Below, piece after piece: positions 1-7,014 of a stretch of 13,978 nucleotides of DNA. Positions within the stretch are counted from its first letter, which is position 1; each line of letters opens with the position of its first letter. A program made the translations under genes and the position numbers. Origin of the DNA: an uncultured Flavobacterium sp. (GTDB lineage Bacteria > Bacteroidota > Bacteroidia > Flavobacteriales > Flavobacteriaceae). The stretch lies in assembly GCF_946479975.1 (NCBI RefSeq), contig NZ_CAMLIX010000135.1, positions 1 through 13,978 of the forward strand, written 5' to 3'. The notes under the pieces are model-generated. The model did no database searches. It was not told the origin of the DNA and saw nothing but the letters and a program-made list of their open reading frames with translations.

Positions 1-48
1 CCTGCGCAGATGGTACTGCATCATTGTGGGAGAGTATGTCGCCGCCTT
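1..48 (+). rRNA. rrf: 5S ribosomal RNA, 3' end (partial)
   Basis: The first ~48 bases read like the 3' third of a bacterial 5S rRNA: a GATGGTACTGC segment, then GTGGGAGAGTA and the closing GTCGCCGCC that pairs with the 5' end of the molecule. The 5' part lies outside the window. A strong hairpin terminator follows directly, so this is the end of an rRNA operon transcribed on the plus strand. The exact mature 3' end is uncertain by a few bases. One base in the GAGAGTAGGTCGCC block differs from the form I know best (T at 37 instead of G). Confidence 0.85.
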
Positions 49-56
49 TCTTTTTG

Positions 57-90
57 AAAATCCTCATCATTATCTGATGAGGATTTTTTT
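57..90 (+). terminator. Intrinsic terminator of the rRNA operon
   Basis: A perfect 13-bp stem (57-69 with 75-87) around a 5-base loop (70-74) runs into a T-tract reaching 90. It lies about nine bases after the 5S 3' end, as expected for the end of an rRNA operon. Confidence 0.9.
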
Positions 91-99
91 GTTTGTATA

Positions 100-246
100 A
101 CTTTGGATCTGCTAACGATTGAAAATCCTGCTTTAGCGCACCGCGTTATTGATGTGAGTGAAATACTCATGCGCGCACTTGGACTTCTATTCAGAGACCC
201 TGCAGAAGATACAACGGACAGCAGAACCCAAAGGGAAACACTATAA
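100..246 (+). other. G+C-rich rRNA-operon trailer of unknown role, possibly structured
   Basis: Bases 121-240 are about 47% G+C by hand count, against about 20% in the following 120 bases, so the stretch stands apart. It can form a nested fold: TGAGT (155-159) pairs with ACTCA (165-169) around GAAAT, and GCGCA (136-140) pairs with TGCGC (170-174). A plus frame is open from 58 to a TAA at 244-246, but the only ATG in it, at 169, would give a 25-residue peptide, and no known domain is recognised. It could be a repeated rRNA-operon flank, a relic gene, or an RNA element. I do not call a gene here. Confidence 0.4.
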
Positions 247-332
247 CTATAAATCTACCATTTTAACTGTTAAATTATAGTCAATTGTTTGAGGTAAATA
301 TCGATACTTTAGACTATTTGAATATGAATGAG

Positions 333-340
333 TATTTTTG
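333..340 (+). promoter_or_regulatory. Candidate promoter -7 box for the phosphatase gene
   Basis: TATTTTTG fits the Bacteroidetes -7 consensus TAnnTTTG and lies 21 bases before the preferred ATG at 362. No convincing -33 TTG box is seen at the usual spacing, so support rests on this box and its position. It overlaps the alternative TTG start at 338, which argues against that start. Confidence 0.45.
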
Positions 341-361
341 TGTTTTAATATTTATTTAAAC

Positions 362-1981
362 ATGAAAAAAAGTATTTTGCTGTTTGCACTTTGTATTATT
401 ACAAATTTGAGTGCACAACAACGTCCCAAATTAGTTGTAGGTATAGTGGTTGATCAAATGAAAATGGAATATTTATATCGTTTTTCAGATGATTTTTCTC
501 CAAATGGTTTTAAGAAATTAATGAATGATGGATTTGTTTTCCAGAATATGCATTATAACTATATGCCAACTTACACTGCTCCTGGACATGCTTCAATTTA
601 TACCGGCACAACTCCAGCGACTCATGGAATTGTCGGTAATGAGTGGTTTAGTAGAACTCTTGGTAAAGAGATGTATTGTACAGATGATGCGGGTGTAAAA
701 ACTGTTGGTGATGGTACTGCAGAAGAAGGCGCAATGTCTCCGAAAAATCTTCAAAGTACAACTATCACTGATGAAGTTAGAATGGCTACAAATTTTAAAG
801 GAAAAGTAATCGGAATGAGTCTTAAAGATCGTGGGGCTATTCTTCCGGCTGGACATTTTGCTAACTGGGCATTTTGGTACAGCAAAACTGGATCTTTTAT
901 CTCTAGTACTTTTTACGGTGAAAAATTACCTGACTGGGTATCTGAATTTAACAATGAAAAAAATTACTTAAAATATATCAATAAAGGCTGGGATTTATAT
1001 AAACCCGCTTCAGTTTACAATGAAAGTCTTCCCGATAATAATCCTTACGAGGGTAAATTGTATGGTAGCACAGCTCCTGTTTTTCCTTACGATTTAAAAT
1101 CAATGTATGAAAAGAATGATGCGGGAATTATTCGCGCTACACCTTTTGGAAACGATTTGCTAGCTGAATTTGCAAAAAGAGCTGTAGAGAAAGAGGAATT
1201 GGGTAAAGATAATATTACGGATTTTCTAACGGTTAGTTTTTCTTCTACAGATTACGTAGGTCATTTACTTGGACCGAGATCTATGGAGCTTCAGGATACT
1301 TATTTGAGATTGGATCAGACAATAGCCGACTTTTTAGCTTATTTAGATAAAACAGTTGGTAAAGGGAATTACTTGTTATTCTTAACTGCTGATCATGCTG
1401 GTGCTGAAAATGTTATTTATTTGAAAGATCATAAATATAATGTAGACAACTATCCTTCTAAAGAAGTTAAGAAAAGCTTACAGGATTTTTCAACAAAAAC
1501 ATTCGGTGTTGATTTGATTCAAAATTATTCAAACTTTAATGTTTTCTTTAATAAACAAATTATTAAAGACAAAGGTTTAGAATTGGCTCAAGTAAAAAAG
1601 GCTTTCAAAGAATTTTTAATTTCACAACCTCAAGTTAAAAGAGTTTATAGTGAAGAGGATATTTTGGCTAATGCAGGAAATGATTATGCGTTAAACTTCG
1701 TGGCTAAAGGTTATGATGTTACCCAAAATGGTGATTTAGTAATTGTTGATAAACCGGGAGATATAGAATATTCGACCACAGGTACATCTCATGGAACAAT
1801 TTATAGTTATGATACTCATGTTCCAGCAATTTTTTATGGTTGGGGAATTAAAAAAGGAGAGTCTTATGATAAAAAAGGTATTACAGAAATCGCTCCGACA
1901 ATAGCGCAAAAAATTAAAGTTACTTTTCCAAACGGAACTGAAGCAAAAGTTATGCAGGAAGTTCTAGATACAAAGAAGTAA
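362..1981 (+). CDS. pafA: PafA-like secreted alkaline phosphatase
   Basis: Predicted periplasmic phosphate monoesterase of the alkaline phosphatase superfamily, 539 residues. I chose the ATG at 362 because it begins a normal signal peptide (KK, hydrophobic stretch residues 4-16, likely cleavage after SA at 18). An upstream TTG at 338 would add eight residues and lies in the promoter box. Residues match the characterised PafA enzyme at nearly constant offset: metal ligand D31, nucleophile T72 in PTYTAPGHAS, N93, K155 and R157 in SLKDRG, then metal ligands D297/H301 (STDYVGH), D344/H345 (TADHAG) and H477 (TSHG). The K/R pair and Thr nucleophile are typical of phosphate-irrepressible monoesterases of this type. 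It stands alone between the rRNA operon and a terminator. Exact substrate range is inferred from the family. Confidence 0.9.
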   Translation: MKKSILLFALCIITNLSAQQRPKLVVGIVVDQMKMEYLYRFSDDFSPNGFKKLMNDGFVFQNMHYNYMPTYTAPGHASIYTGTTPATHGIVGNEWFSRTLGKEMYCTDDAGVKTVGDGTAEEGAMSPKNLQSTTITDEVRMATNFKGKVIGMSLKDRGAILPAGHFANWAFWYSKTGSFISSTFYGEKLPDWVSEFNNEKNYLKYINKGWDLYKPASVYNESLPDNNPYEGKLYGSTAPVFPYDLKSMYEKNDAGIIRATPFGNDLLAEFAKRAVEKEELGKDNITDFLTVSFSSTDYVGHLLGPRSMELQDTYLRLDQTIADFLAYLDKTVGKGNYLLFLTADHAGAENVIYLKDHKYNVDNYPSKEVKKSLQDFSTKTFGVDLIQNYSNFNVFFNKQIIKDKGLELAQVKKAFKEFLISQPQVKRVYSEEDILANAGNDYALNFVAKGYDVTQNGDLVIVDKPGDIEYSTTGTSHGTIYSYDTHVPAIFYGWGIKKGESYDKKGITEIAPTIAQKIKVTFPNGTEAKVMQEVLDTKK

Positions 1982-2000
1982 TTGCTAAATATTATTTTTA

Positions 2001-2029
2001 AAAACCTGTCTTCTGGACAGGTTTTTTTT
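2001..2029 (+). terminator. Intrinsic terminator of the phosphatase gene
   Basis: A perfect 10-bp stem (2001-2010 with 2016-2025) around a 5-base loop is followed by a T-tract to 2029, about 20 bases after the pafA stop codon. Confidence 0.9.
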
Positions 2030-2031
2030 AC

Positions 2032-2065
2032 AAAAAAAAGGCTTTTCTGTACAGAAAAGCCTTTT
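2032..2065 (-). terminator. Intrinsic terminator of alanine dehydrogenase
   Basis: A 30-base perfect palindrome (2036-2065) forms a long hairpin with a minimal loop. Eight A bases at 2032-2039 give a U-tract in the minus-strand transcript. It lies about 36 bases past the ald stop and back to back with the pafA terminator, insulating the two converging genes. Confidence 0.85.
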
Positions 2066-2101
2066 ATAATAGGTGTGTAAGCACTTATTTTAGTAATAGC
2101 A

Positions 2102-3220
2102 CTATGCGTTTGCTAATACTATTTCTTCGTTAAATGGAAGATTCCAAGCTTCAGCTACTCCTTTGTAAAGGATTTTTCCATTAGCAACATTTAATCCTTT
2201 TTTCAATTCTTCATTTTCAGCACAAGCTTTTTCCCATCCTTTGTTTGCTAATTGTACCGCGTAAGGTAAAGTAGCATTTGTTAAAGCCAAAGTAGAAGTA
2301 TAAGGAACAGCTCCTGGCATATTAGCTACACAGTAGTGAACAATATCATCGATGATAAAAGTTGGGTTTTCGTGAGTTGTTGGAGTACAAGTTTCAATAC
2401 ATCCACCTTGATCAACAGCAACGTCAACAACAACAGTTCCTGGGCGCATTAATTTAAGCATATCACGAGTAATCAAGTGAGGTGCTTTTGCTCCTGGAAT
2501 TAAAACTGCTCCAACAATTAGATCAGCATCTTTGATTGCTCTAGTAATATTATAATGATTAGACATTTCTGTATTTACATTAGCTGGCATAATATCATCT
2601 AAGTGACGTAAACGAGGTAAGCTTAAATCCATAATGGTAACTTGAGCTCCTAAACCAGCCGCCATTTTTGCAGCTTGAGTTCCTACGATACCTCCACCTA
2701 AAACCAATACTTTTGCTGGTGGCACGCCTGGAACACCTCCTAATAGAATTCCTCTTCCTTTTAATGGTTTTTCAAGATATTTTGCTCCTTGTTGAATAGC
2801 CATACGACCTGCAACTTCAGACATTGGAACTAATAATGGTAAACTTCTGTCTGTTTTTTCAACTGTCTCATAAGCCAAACAAACAGCTCCTTTTTCTAAC
2901 ATTGCATGAGTTAATTCTTGAGATGATGCAAAGTGAAAATAAGTAAATAACAATTGATCTTTTTTAATCAATGGATATTCAGATGCAATTGGCTCTTTTA
3001 CTTTAATAATCATTTCTGCGATTGCATATACTTCTTCGATAGTTGCAAGAACTACTGCACCAGCTTGAGTATATTCTTCATCTGCAAAACCACTTCCTAA
3101 TCCAGCAGTTGCTTGAACATAAACTGTATGTCCATTTTTTTTCATTTCTGAAACACCAGCAGGAGTTAATGCTACGCGGTTTTCATTGTTTTTAATTTCT
3201 TTTGGAACACCTATTATCAT
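2102..3220 (-). CDS. ald: Alanine dehydrogenase
   Basis: Catalyses NAD-dependent oxidative deamination of L-alanine to pyruvate and ammonia, or the reverse; cytosolic, normally a hexamer. The 372-residue length is that of the family, and the start GVPKEIKNNENRVALTP is its signature N-terminus. Known substrate and catalytic residues are present: R15, K75 (KVKEP) and H96 (FHFA). The Rossmann NAD loop GGGIVGTQAAKMAAGLGA is followed by an acidic end of beta-2 (MDLS), and the catalytic Asp lies in VVDVAVDQGG. It diverges from an Lrp/AsnC regulator, an arrangement known for ald genes (Lrp/AldR type), which suggests alanine-responsive control. A TAnnTTTG box about 40 bases upstream and a strong terminator suggest a single-gene transcript. 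Confidence 0.97.
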   Translation of the reverse strand: MIIGVPKEIKNNENRVALTPAGVSEMKKNGHTVYVQATAGLGSGFADEEYTQAGAVVLATIEEVYAIAEMIIKVKEPIASEYPLIKKDQLLFTYFHFASSQELTHAMLEKGAVCLAYETVEKTDRSLPLLVPMSEVAGRMAIQQGAKYLEKPLKGRGILLGGVPGVPPAKVLVLGGGIVGTQAAKMAAGLGAQVTIMDLSLPRLRHLDDIMPANVNTEMSNHYNITRAIKDADLIVGAVLIPGAKAPHLITRDMLKLMRPGTVVVDVAVDQGGCIETCTPTTHENPTFIIDDIVHYCVANMPGAVPYTSTLALTNATLPYAVQLANKGWEKACAENEELKKGLNVANGKILYKGVAEAWNLPFNEEIVLANA

Positions 3221-3248
3221 ATTGTTATATATTTTGTTTTTTTACTGA

Positions 3249-3263
3249 ATTTGTTCTACAAAT
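3249..3263. promoter_or_regulatory. Dyad overlapping the ald promoter (candidate operator)
   Basis: ATTTGT (3249-3254) and ACAAAT (3258-3263) form a perfect 6-bp inverted repeat with a 3-base spacer. It overlaps the ald -7 box and expected start site, where a bound protein would block transcription. No match to a named operator is claimed. Confidence 0.35.
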
Positions 3264-3266
3264 CTA
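3259..3266 (-). promoter_or_regulatory. ald promoter -7 box
   Basis: Minus-strand TAGATTTG matches the Bacteroidetes TAnnTTTG box exactly. It lies 38 bases before the ald ATG, giving a 5' leader of roughly 30 bases. The -33 box is not clear. Confidence 0.55.
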
Positions 3267-3334
3267 ATGAGAGAGAATAAATTATGGTTTAATGATCGTT
3301 AAATAAGAAAATATTATTTTATTTTTTACTTTTA

Positions 3335-3349
3335 CAGAAAAATATTCTG
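3335..3349. promoter_or_regulatory. Lrp-type operator between ald and lrp
   Basis: The 15-mer CAGAAAAATATTCTG agrees at 14 of 15 positions with the E. coli Lrp consensus YAGHAWATTWTDCTR and is a dyad (ACAGAA/TTCTGT when one base is added each side). It is 72 bases before the regulator ATG and about 69 bases upstream of the ald -7 box. It directly follows a weak TACTTTTA box (3327-3334) that could be the regulator's own promoter, so autoregulation plus control of ald is the natural reading. Binding is inferred. Confidence 0.6.
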
Positions 3350-3421
3350 TTTTGAGCTTGATTTTAATGCTAAAAAAGAAAAAAAGACTAAAAAGTACTA
3401 ATCAAATACAACGTTTTCGTT

Positions 3422-3880
3422 ATGGCTTTAGATGAAATTGACAAAAAAATACTACGACTTTTACAGGAAGATGCGCATTACACTTTAAAAGATATTGCAA
3501 ACAAAATAAACTTGTCTTTGACTCCTGTGCACGATCGGGTCAAACGTCTTGAAAAAGATGGTATTATAGAAAAATATGTAACTATTTTAGATAAGAAAAA
3601 ACTAGGAAATAATCTCACGGTTTATTGTCAGGTGACATTGACCAAACAAACCTATGATACCTCTGAAGGATTTAATCAATCGATTTTGAATTTGCCAGAA
3701 GTTGTAGAATGTAATTATGTTTCGGGGAATTTCGATTACATGCTTAAAATTATAATTCCGGATATGGAAAGTTATCATCATTTTCATCAAAAGAAATTAT
3801 CTGTTCTTCCAGAGGTTTCTCTGATTAATACCGTTTTTGTAATTTCAGAAGTAAAAAGTACTACAGTTTTGCCGATTTAA
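3422..3880 (+). CDS. Lrp/AsnC-family transcriptional regulator
   Basis: A 152-residue protein of usual family length. The N-terminal winged helix-turn-helix covers about residues 4-60 (DEIDKKILRLLQEDA, then TLKDIANKINLSLTPVHDRVKRLEKDGIIEKY). A C-terminal RAM ligand-binding and oligomerisation domain covers about 66-145 and includes VVECNYVSGNFDYMLKI. Such proteins form dimers to octamers and sense amino acids. Divergence from alanine dehydrogenase points to alanine as effector and ald as target, by analogy with known ald regulators. A near-consensus Lrp box lies in the shared intergenic region. It is followed by a hairpin shared with the converging GAPDH gene. The family is certain; the specific ligand is inferred. 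Confidence 0.95.
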   Translation: MALDEIDKKILRLLQEDAHYTLKDIANKINLSLTPVHDRVKRLEKDGIIEKYVTILDKKKLGNNLTVYCQVTLTKQTYDTSEGFNQSILNLPEVVECNYVSGNFDYMLKIIIPDMESYHHFHQKKLSVLPEVSLINTVFVISEVKSTTVLPI

Positions 3881-3885
3881 TACAA

Positions 3886-3916
3886 TAAAAAACCACCAAG
3901 AAATCTTGATGGTTTT
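3886..3916. terminator. Terminator between lrp and GAPDH, better on the minus strand
   Basis: A 12-bp stem (3889-3900 with 3905-3916) around AAAT. On the plus transcript one pair is a C-A mismatch, while on the minus transcript the same position is a U-G wobble, and the minus side also has the longer U-tract (six). It therefore fits best as the end of the GAPDH transcript and may also stop lrp. Confidence 0.75.
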
Positions 3917-3941
3917 GAAAAAGAAAGTTAGTTTGGTTGAA

Positions 3942-5390
3942 TTAATAATAGGTATAACGTCTTACTTTGGCGATATATTTTGCTAAACGAATGACTTGAT
4001 GACTATATCCGAATTCGTTATCATACCAAATGTATAACACAATATTTTTTCCGTCTTTAGAAACGATAGTAGCATTGCTGTCATAAATCGATGGAGCAGA
4101 TGTTCCAACAATATCAGATGAAACCAGTTCGTTGTTTAATGAGTATTTTATTTGCTCTACAAGTTCACCTTCAAGAGCATATTTCTTCATAATTTTATTA
4201 ATTCCAGCAATAGATGTTGCTTTTTTTACATCTAAATTTAGAACAACCAATGATCCGTTTGGAACGGGAACTCGAATAGCGTTCGAAGTCAATTTTCCTT
4301 CTAATGATGGCAATGCTTTTGCAACGGCACTTCCTGCACCAGTTTCTGTAATTACCATGTTTAAGGCTGCAGCTCGTCCGCGGCGGTATTTTTTGTGCAT
4401 ATTGTCAACCAGATTCTGATCGTTTGTATAAGAATGAATGGTTTCTAAATGTCCTTTTGTGACACCTAAAGTTTCTTCAATTACTTTTAAAACGGGCGTA
4501 ATAGCATTTGTTGTGCAAGATGCCGCAGAGAAAATACTGACTTCGTCAGGATTATAATCGTTCTGATTTACACCATAAACAATATTTGGAACTCCCTTTC
4601 CTGGAGCTGTCAATAAAACTTTCTCAACTCCGTTAGATTTTAGATGTCTTTTTAAAGCCTCTTCTGTAGTGTAGGCGCCTGTATTATCAATTAATAAGGC
4701 ATCGTTAATTTCGTATTGTGTATAATCTATTTCTTCTGGAGAGTTTGCTGTAATAATATGAACAGTTGTTCCATTAATAATTAAGGCATTATTTTTAGGA
4801 TCGGCAACTACAGATCCGTGAAAATCGCCGTGAATTGAATCATAACGAAGAAGAGAAGCTCGTTTTTCTAAACTTGTAGCATCATTTTTATCTCTTGTTA
4901 CAATCGCTCTCAATCGCAATTGATTTCCTTTTCCTGTTTTCGACATTAGCTCACGAGCTAACAAACGTCCGATTCTTCCAAAACCATACAGAATAACATC
5001 TTTAGGATGAATTTCCTTTGATGATTTTGCTTTTTTCAGTTTATCAATAACAAAATATCTTGCATCAGGATATTTTTCATCTTCTAATCCATATTCATAA
5101 GTCAATTTTCCAAGATCTATTTTAGCCGGCGGCAGATCTAAAGAAGAAACGACTTTTGCAATTTCTACAGAGTCAAATATAGTAATAGGTTTCCCCACAA
5201 ATTCACCTGCGTATTGATGCAGGTTAATAATATCGCTGACATTTTTATCTAGTAATTGGTTCTTAAATAAAACCATTTCTATTGATTTGTCATACCATAA
5301 ATCACTTATGATTTTGATTAACTCGACACCAGCTCTTCTTCGGTCGACTTGTAAGGATACCTCTTTTTGGTACAAAGATTTGTTGTTCAT
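3942..5390 (-). CDS. gap: Glyceraldehyde-3-phosphate dehydrogenase, long form
   Basis: Catalyses phosphorylating oxidation of glyceraldehyde 3-phosphate to 1,3-bisphosphoglycerate, in glycolysis or in reverse for gluconeogenesis. The GAPDH core starts near residue 131 with VILYGFGRIGR. The catalytic Cys is C292 (SAASCTTNA) and the paired His H319 (HSYTNDQ); the core ends with WYDNEFGYSHQV. The 482-residue length exceeds the usual 330-340 because of an N-terminal extension of about 130 residues with no domain I recognise, a form I recall in Flavobacteriaceae. The segment after beta-2 (AIVTRDK) does not show the clear Asp that favours NAD, and APGKG resembles the photosynthetic/gluconeogenic GapB type, so NADP use is possible. 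A TAnnTTTG box lies upstream and a terminator downstream, suggesting a single-gene transcript. Confidence 0.92.
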   Translation of the reverse strand: MNNKSLYQKEVSLQVDRRRAGVELIKIISDLWYDKSIEMVLFKNQLLDKNVSDIINLHQYAGEFVGKPITIFDSVEIAKVVSSLDLPPAKIDLGKLTYEYGLEDEKYPDARYFVIDKLKKAKSSKEIHPKDVILYGFGRIGRLLARELMSKTGKGNQLRLRAIVTRDKNDATSLEKRASLLRYDSIHGDFHGSVVADPKNNALIINGTTVHIITANSPEEIDYTQYEINDALLIDNTGAYTTEEALKRHLKSNGVEKVLLTAPGKGVPNIVYGVNQNDYNPDEVSIFSAASCTTNAITPVLKVIEETLGVTKGHLETIHSYTNDQNLVDNMHKKYRRGRAAALNMVITETGAGSAVAKALPSLEGKLTSNAIRVPVPNGSLVVLNLDVKKATSIAGINKIMKKYALEGELVEQIKYSLNNELVSSDIVGTSAPSIYDSNATIVSKDGKNIVLYIWYDNEFGYSHQVIRLAKYIAKVRRYTYY

Positions 5391-5440
5391 AATTGTTTAA
5401 ATTGAAATAATAAAACGCTCACTTATTTTATAATTTGGCG

Positions 5441-5448
5441 CAAAAGTA
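5441..5448 (-). promoter_or_regulatory. GAPDH promoter -7 box
   Basis: Minus-strand TACTTTTG matches TAnnTTTG exactly and lies 50 bases before the GAPDH ATG, predicting a leader of about 40-45 bases. The -33 region has only a weak TTTAC-like match. Confidence 0.6.
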
Positions 5449-5499
5449 TCCATTTCAATCGATTTCGTAAACTATTTTGGCATTTATTTTTTCAGAATG

Positions 5500-5537
5500 A
5501 AAAAGCCACCTTAATTTTCTTAAGATGGCTTTTTTTT
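5500..5537 (-). terminator. Terminator downstream of the DegP-like gene
   Basis: A 14-bp stem (5501-5514 with 5520-5533) around TTTTC. The single imperfect pair is a U-G wobble on the minus transcript but a C-A mismatch on the plus transcript, fitting the minus-strand protease gene that ends 80 bases upstream. Five U bases follow on the minus strand. It lies before the GAPDH promoter and so separates the two genes. Confidence 0.75.
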
Positions 5538-5540
5538 AGT

Positions 5541-5603
5541 TTTCAGTCCCAGTCCCAGTTTTCATTTTACAAACTGCGACTGTGACTGTATACTGCGACT
5601 GTA
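5541..5603. repeat. GACTG-rich imperfect inverted and direct repeat
   Basis: The CAGTCC unit repeats in tandem at 5544-5559. Its near-complement ACTGCGACTGTGACTG follows at 5573-5588 (14 of 16 positions pair), and ACTGCGACTGT recurs at 5592-5602. The block can form a hairpin in the 3' untranslated part of the degP transcript, just before its terminator. It looks like a dispersed intergenic repeat rather than coding sequence. Confidence 0.6.
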
Positions 5604-5613
5604 AAAAGGAGAC

Positions 5614-7014
5614 TTAAATTATAATTCTAAAAATCTCTCCGTTTTTATTGATCATTTCAATTCGAACGCTCTGTCCTTCGTCTTTTTTGCTTAAAAGTTT
5701 CGAAACTGTCTCAACATTTGTTGCTTTTACATTATCAATGCTTAGGATAATATTACCTTGTAATTCATTTTGATATTGCATTAAATTCTCGTTTGTGATG
5801 TTTTTGATTTTGACACCATAATCAATTCTGAATTTTTTCTTGTCAACAGCATCAATATTTTCCAATTCAATTCCTTTGAATTCGGCACTGTAAAACTCAT
5901 TTTTACTTAAAGTTACTGGAACCGTTTTTGTTTTTCCATCTTTAATGTAAGTCACTTTAATGACATCATTTGGACGTTTTGTATTGATGTATCCAGATAA
6001 ATCAGCATAAGTTGAAATATTTTGCTCATCCAATTTTACAATGATATCACCTTTACCTAAACCAGCTTTTTCTGCACCAGAATTTTTAGTTACTCTATTT
6101 ACATAAAACCCTTGTGTTTGAGTAATTCCTAATTCTTTAGAAGCAGTGCTGTTCAATTCGCCTCCTTCAACGCCCAGAATTCCTCTTTGAACATTTCCGT
6201 ACTCCATTATATCTTCAATAATTTTTCTGGCAATATTAGAAGGAACTGCAAAAGAATATCCGACGTAAGAACCCGTCATAGACGAAATCATAGTATTAAT
6301 ACCAATTAATTCACCTCTTGCATTTACTAACGCTCCACCGCTATTTCCTGGATTTACAGCAGCATCAGTTTGAATAAAAGATTGGATTCCGCTTTGATCT
6401 AAATTTCTGGCTTTCGCCGAAACAATTCCAGCAGTTACCGTTGAAGTTAAATTGTATGGATTTCCAACCGCCAATACCCATTCGCCAATTTTTACGCTAT
6501 CAGAATTTGCAAAAGCAGTGTATGGAAGTTTTTCATCTGCATTAATTTTCAACAAAGCAATATCCATTTTTGAATCGGTACCAATTAACTTCGCTTTGTA
6601 TGATTTTTTATTGTTTAGAGTAATCTCAATTTCTGTAGCATCTTTAATTACGTGATTGTTAGTTACGATATATCCGTCTTCAGAAATAATTACGCCAGAA
6701 CCAGTTCCCACTTGTTCTTGCTGTTGTTGTCCTCCGTATCCATAGAAAAATTCAAGCATCGGATTAGTAACGGTTCTTCTGGAAACATTTTTAACGTGAA
6801 CAACGGTATGAATTGTTTTGTCTGCGGCTTCGGTAAAATCTAATGTTTCAGTACCCAAACCAACATTTCTTCCGTAAGAGTTAGGGGCAAGAGTCACAAC
6901 AGAATTTCCTTTTCCAAAAAAAGAATTGTTGCTTTCAAATAATAACTTGTAAGCACCAAGAGTAATAGCGCCACTTAATAATGACACTAAAAATAAGGCT
7001 GAAAATCTTTTCAT
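5614..7014 (-). CDS. degP: DegP/HtrA-family periplasmic serine protease (Do-like)
   Basis: Envelope quality-control protease/chaperone, 466 residues. An N-terminal hydrophobic segment (about 4-22) is a signal peptide or membrane anchor. The trypsin-like domain (about 60-260) carries the full catalytic triad: H121 (TNNHV), D151 (MDIAL) and S225 (NPGNSGG). The first PDZ domain covers about 275-375 (ILGVEGG, then AGLGKGDII), and a second shorter one about 395-466 (NIILSIDNV). This protease plus two PDZ layout is that of DegP/DegQ rather than single-PDZ DegS. A Gln-rich loop (96-101) sits in the region where DegP has its LA loop. Its strand neighbour GAPDH is separately terminated. I see no good TAnnTTTG box close upstream, so its promoter may be a stress type or lie far upstream. 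Confidence 0.93.
   Translation of the reverse strand: MKRFSALFLVSLLSGAITLGAYKLLFESNNSFFGKGNSVVTLAPNSYGRNVGLGTETLDFTEAADKTIHTVVHVKNVSRRTVTNPMLEFFYGYGGQQQQEQVGTGSGVIISEDGYIVTNNHVIKDATEIEITLNNKKSYKAKLIGTDSKMDIALLKINADEKLPYTAFANSDSVKIGEWVLAVGNPYNLTSTVTAGIVSAKARNLDQSGIQSFIQTDAAVNPGNSGGALVNARGELIGINTMISSMTGSYVGYSFAVPSNIARKIIEDIMEYGNVQRGILGVEGGELNSTASKELGITQTQGFYVNRVTKNSGAEKAGLGKGDIIVKLDEQNISTYADLSGYINTKRPNDVIKVTYIKDGKTKTVPVTLSKNEFYSAEFKGIELENIDAVDKKKFRIDYGVKIKNITNENLMQYQNELQGNIILSIDNVKATNVETVSKLLSKKDEGQSVRIEMINKNGEIFRIII

Noticed and set aside
100..246. A tRNA gene or short protein gene after the 5S rRNA
   Set aside because: No cloverleaf with a GTTCGA-type T-loop is found on either strand, and the open frame has no convincing start or family. 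It is kept as an unexplained structured or repeated block.
338..361. TTG at 338 as the start of the phosphatase
   Set aside because: It lies inside the candidate -7 box. The ATG at 362 starts a clean signal peptide and follows the promoter at a sensible distance.
593..856. Minus-strand open frame inside the phosphatase gene
   Set aside because: It is wholly antisense to a gene with a complete set of active-site motifs and resembles no protein family.
4132..4419. Plus-strand open frame opposite the GAPDH gene
   Set aside because: It overlaps the conserved C-terminal half of GAPDH and has no recognisable motif or promoter.
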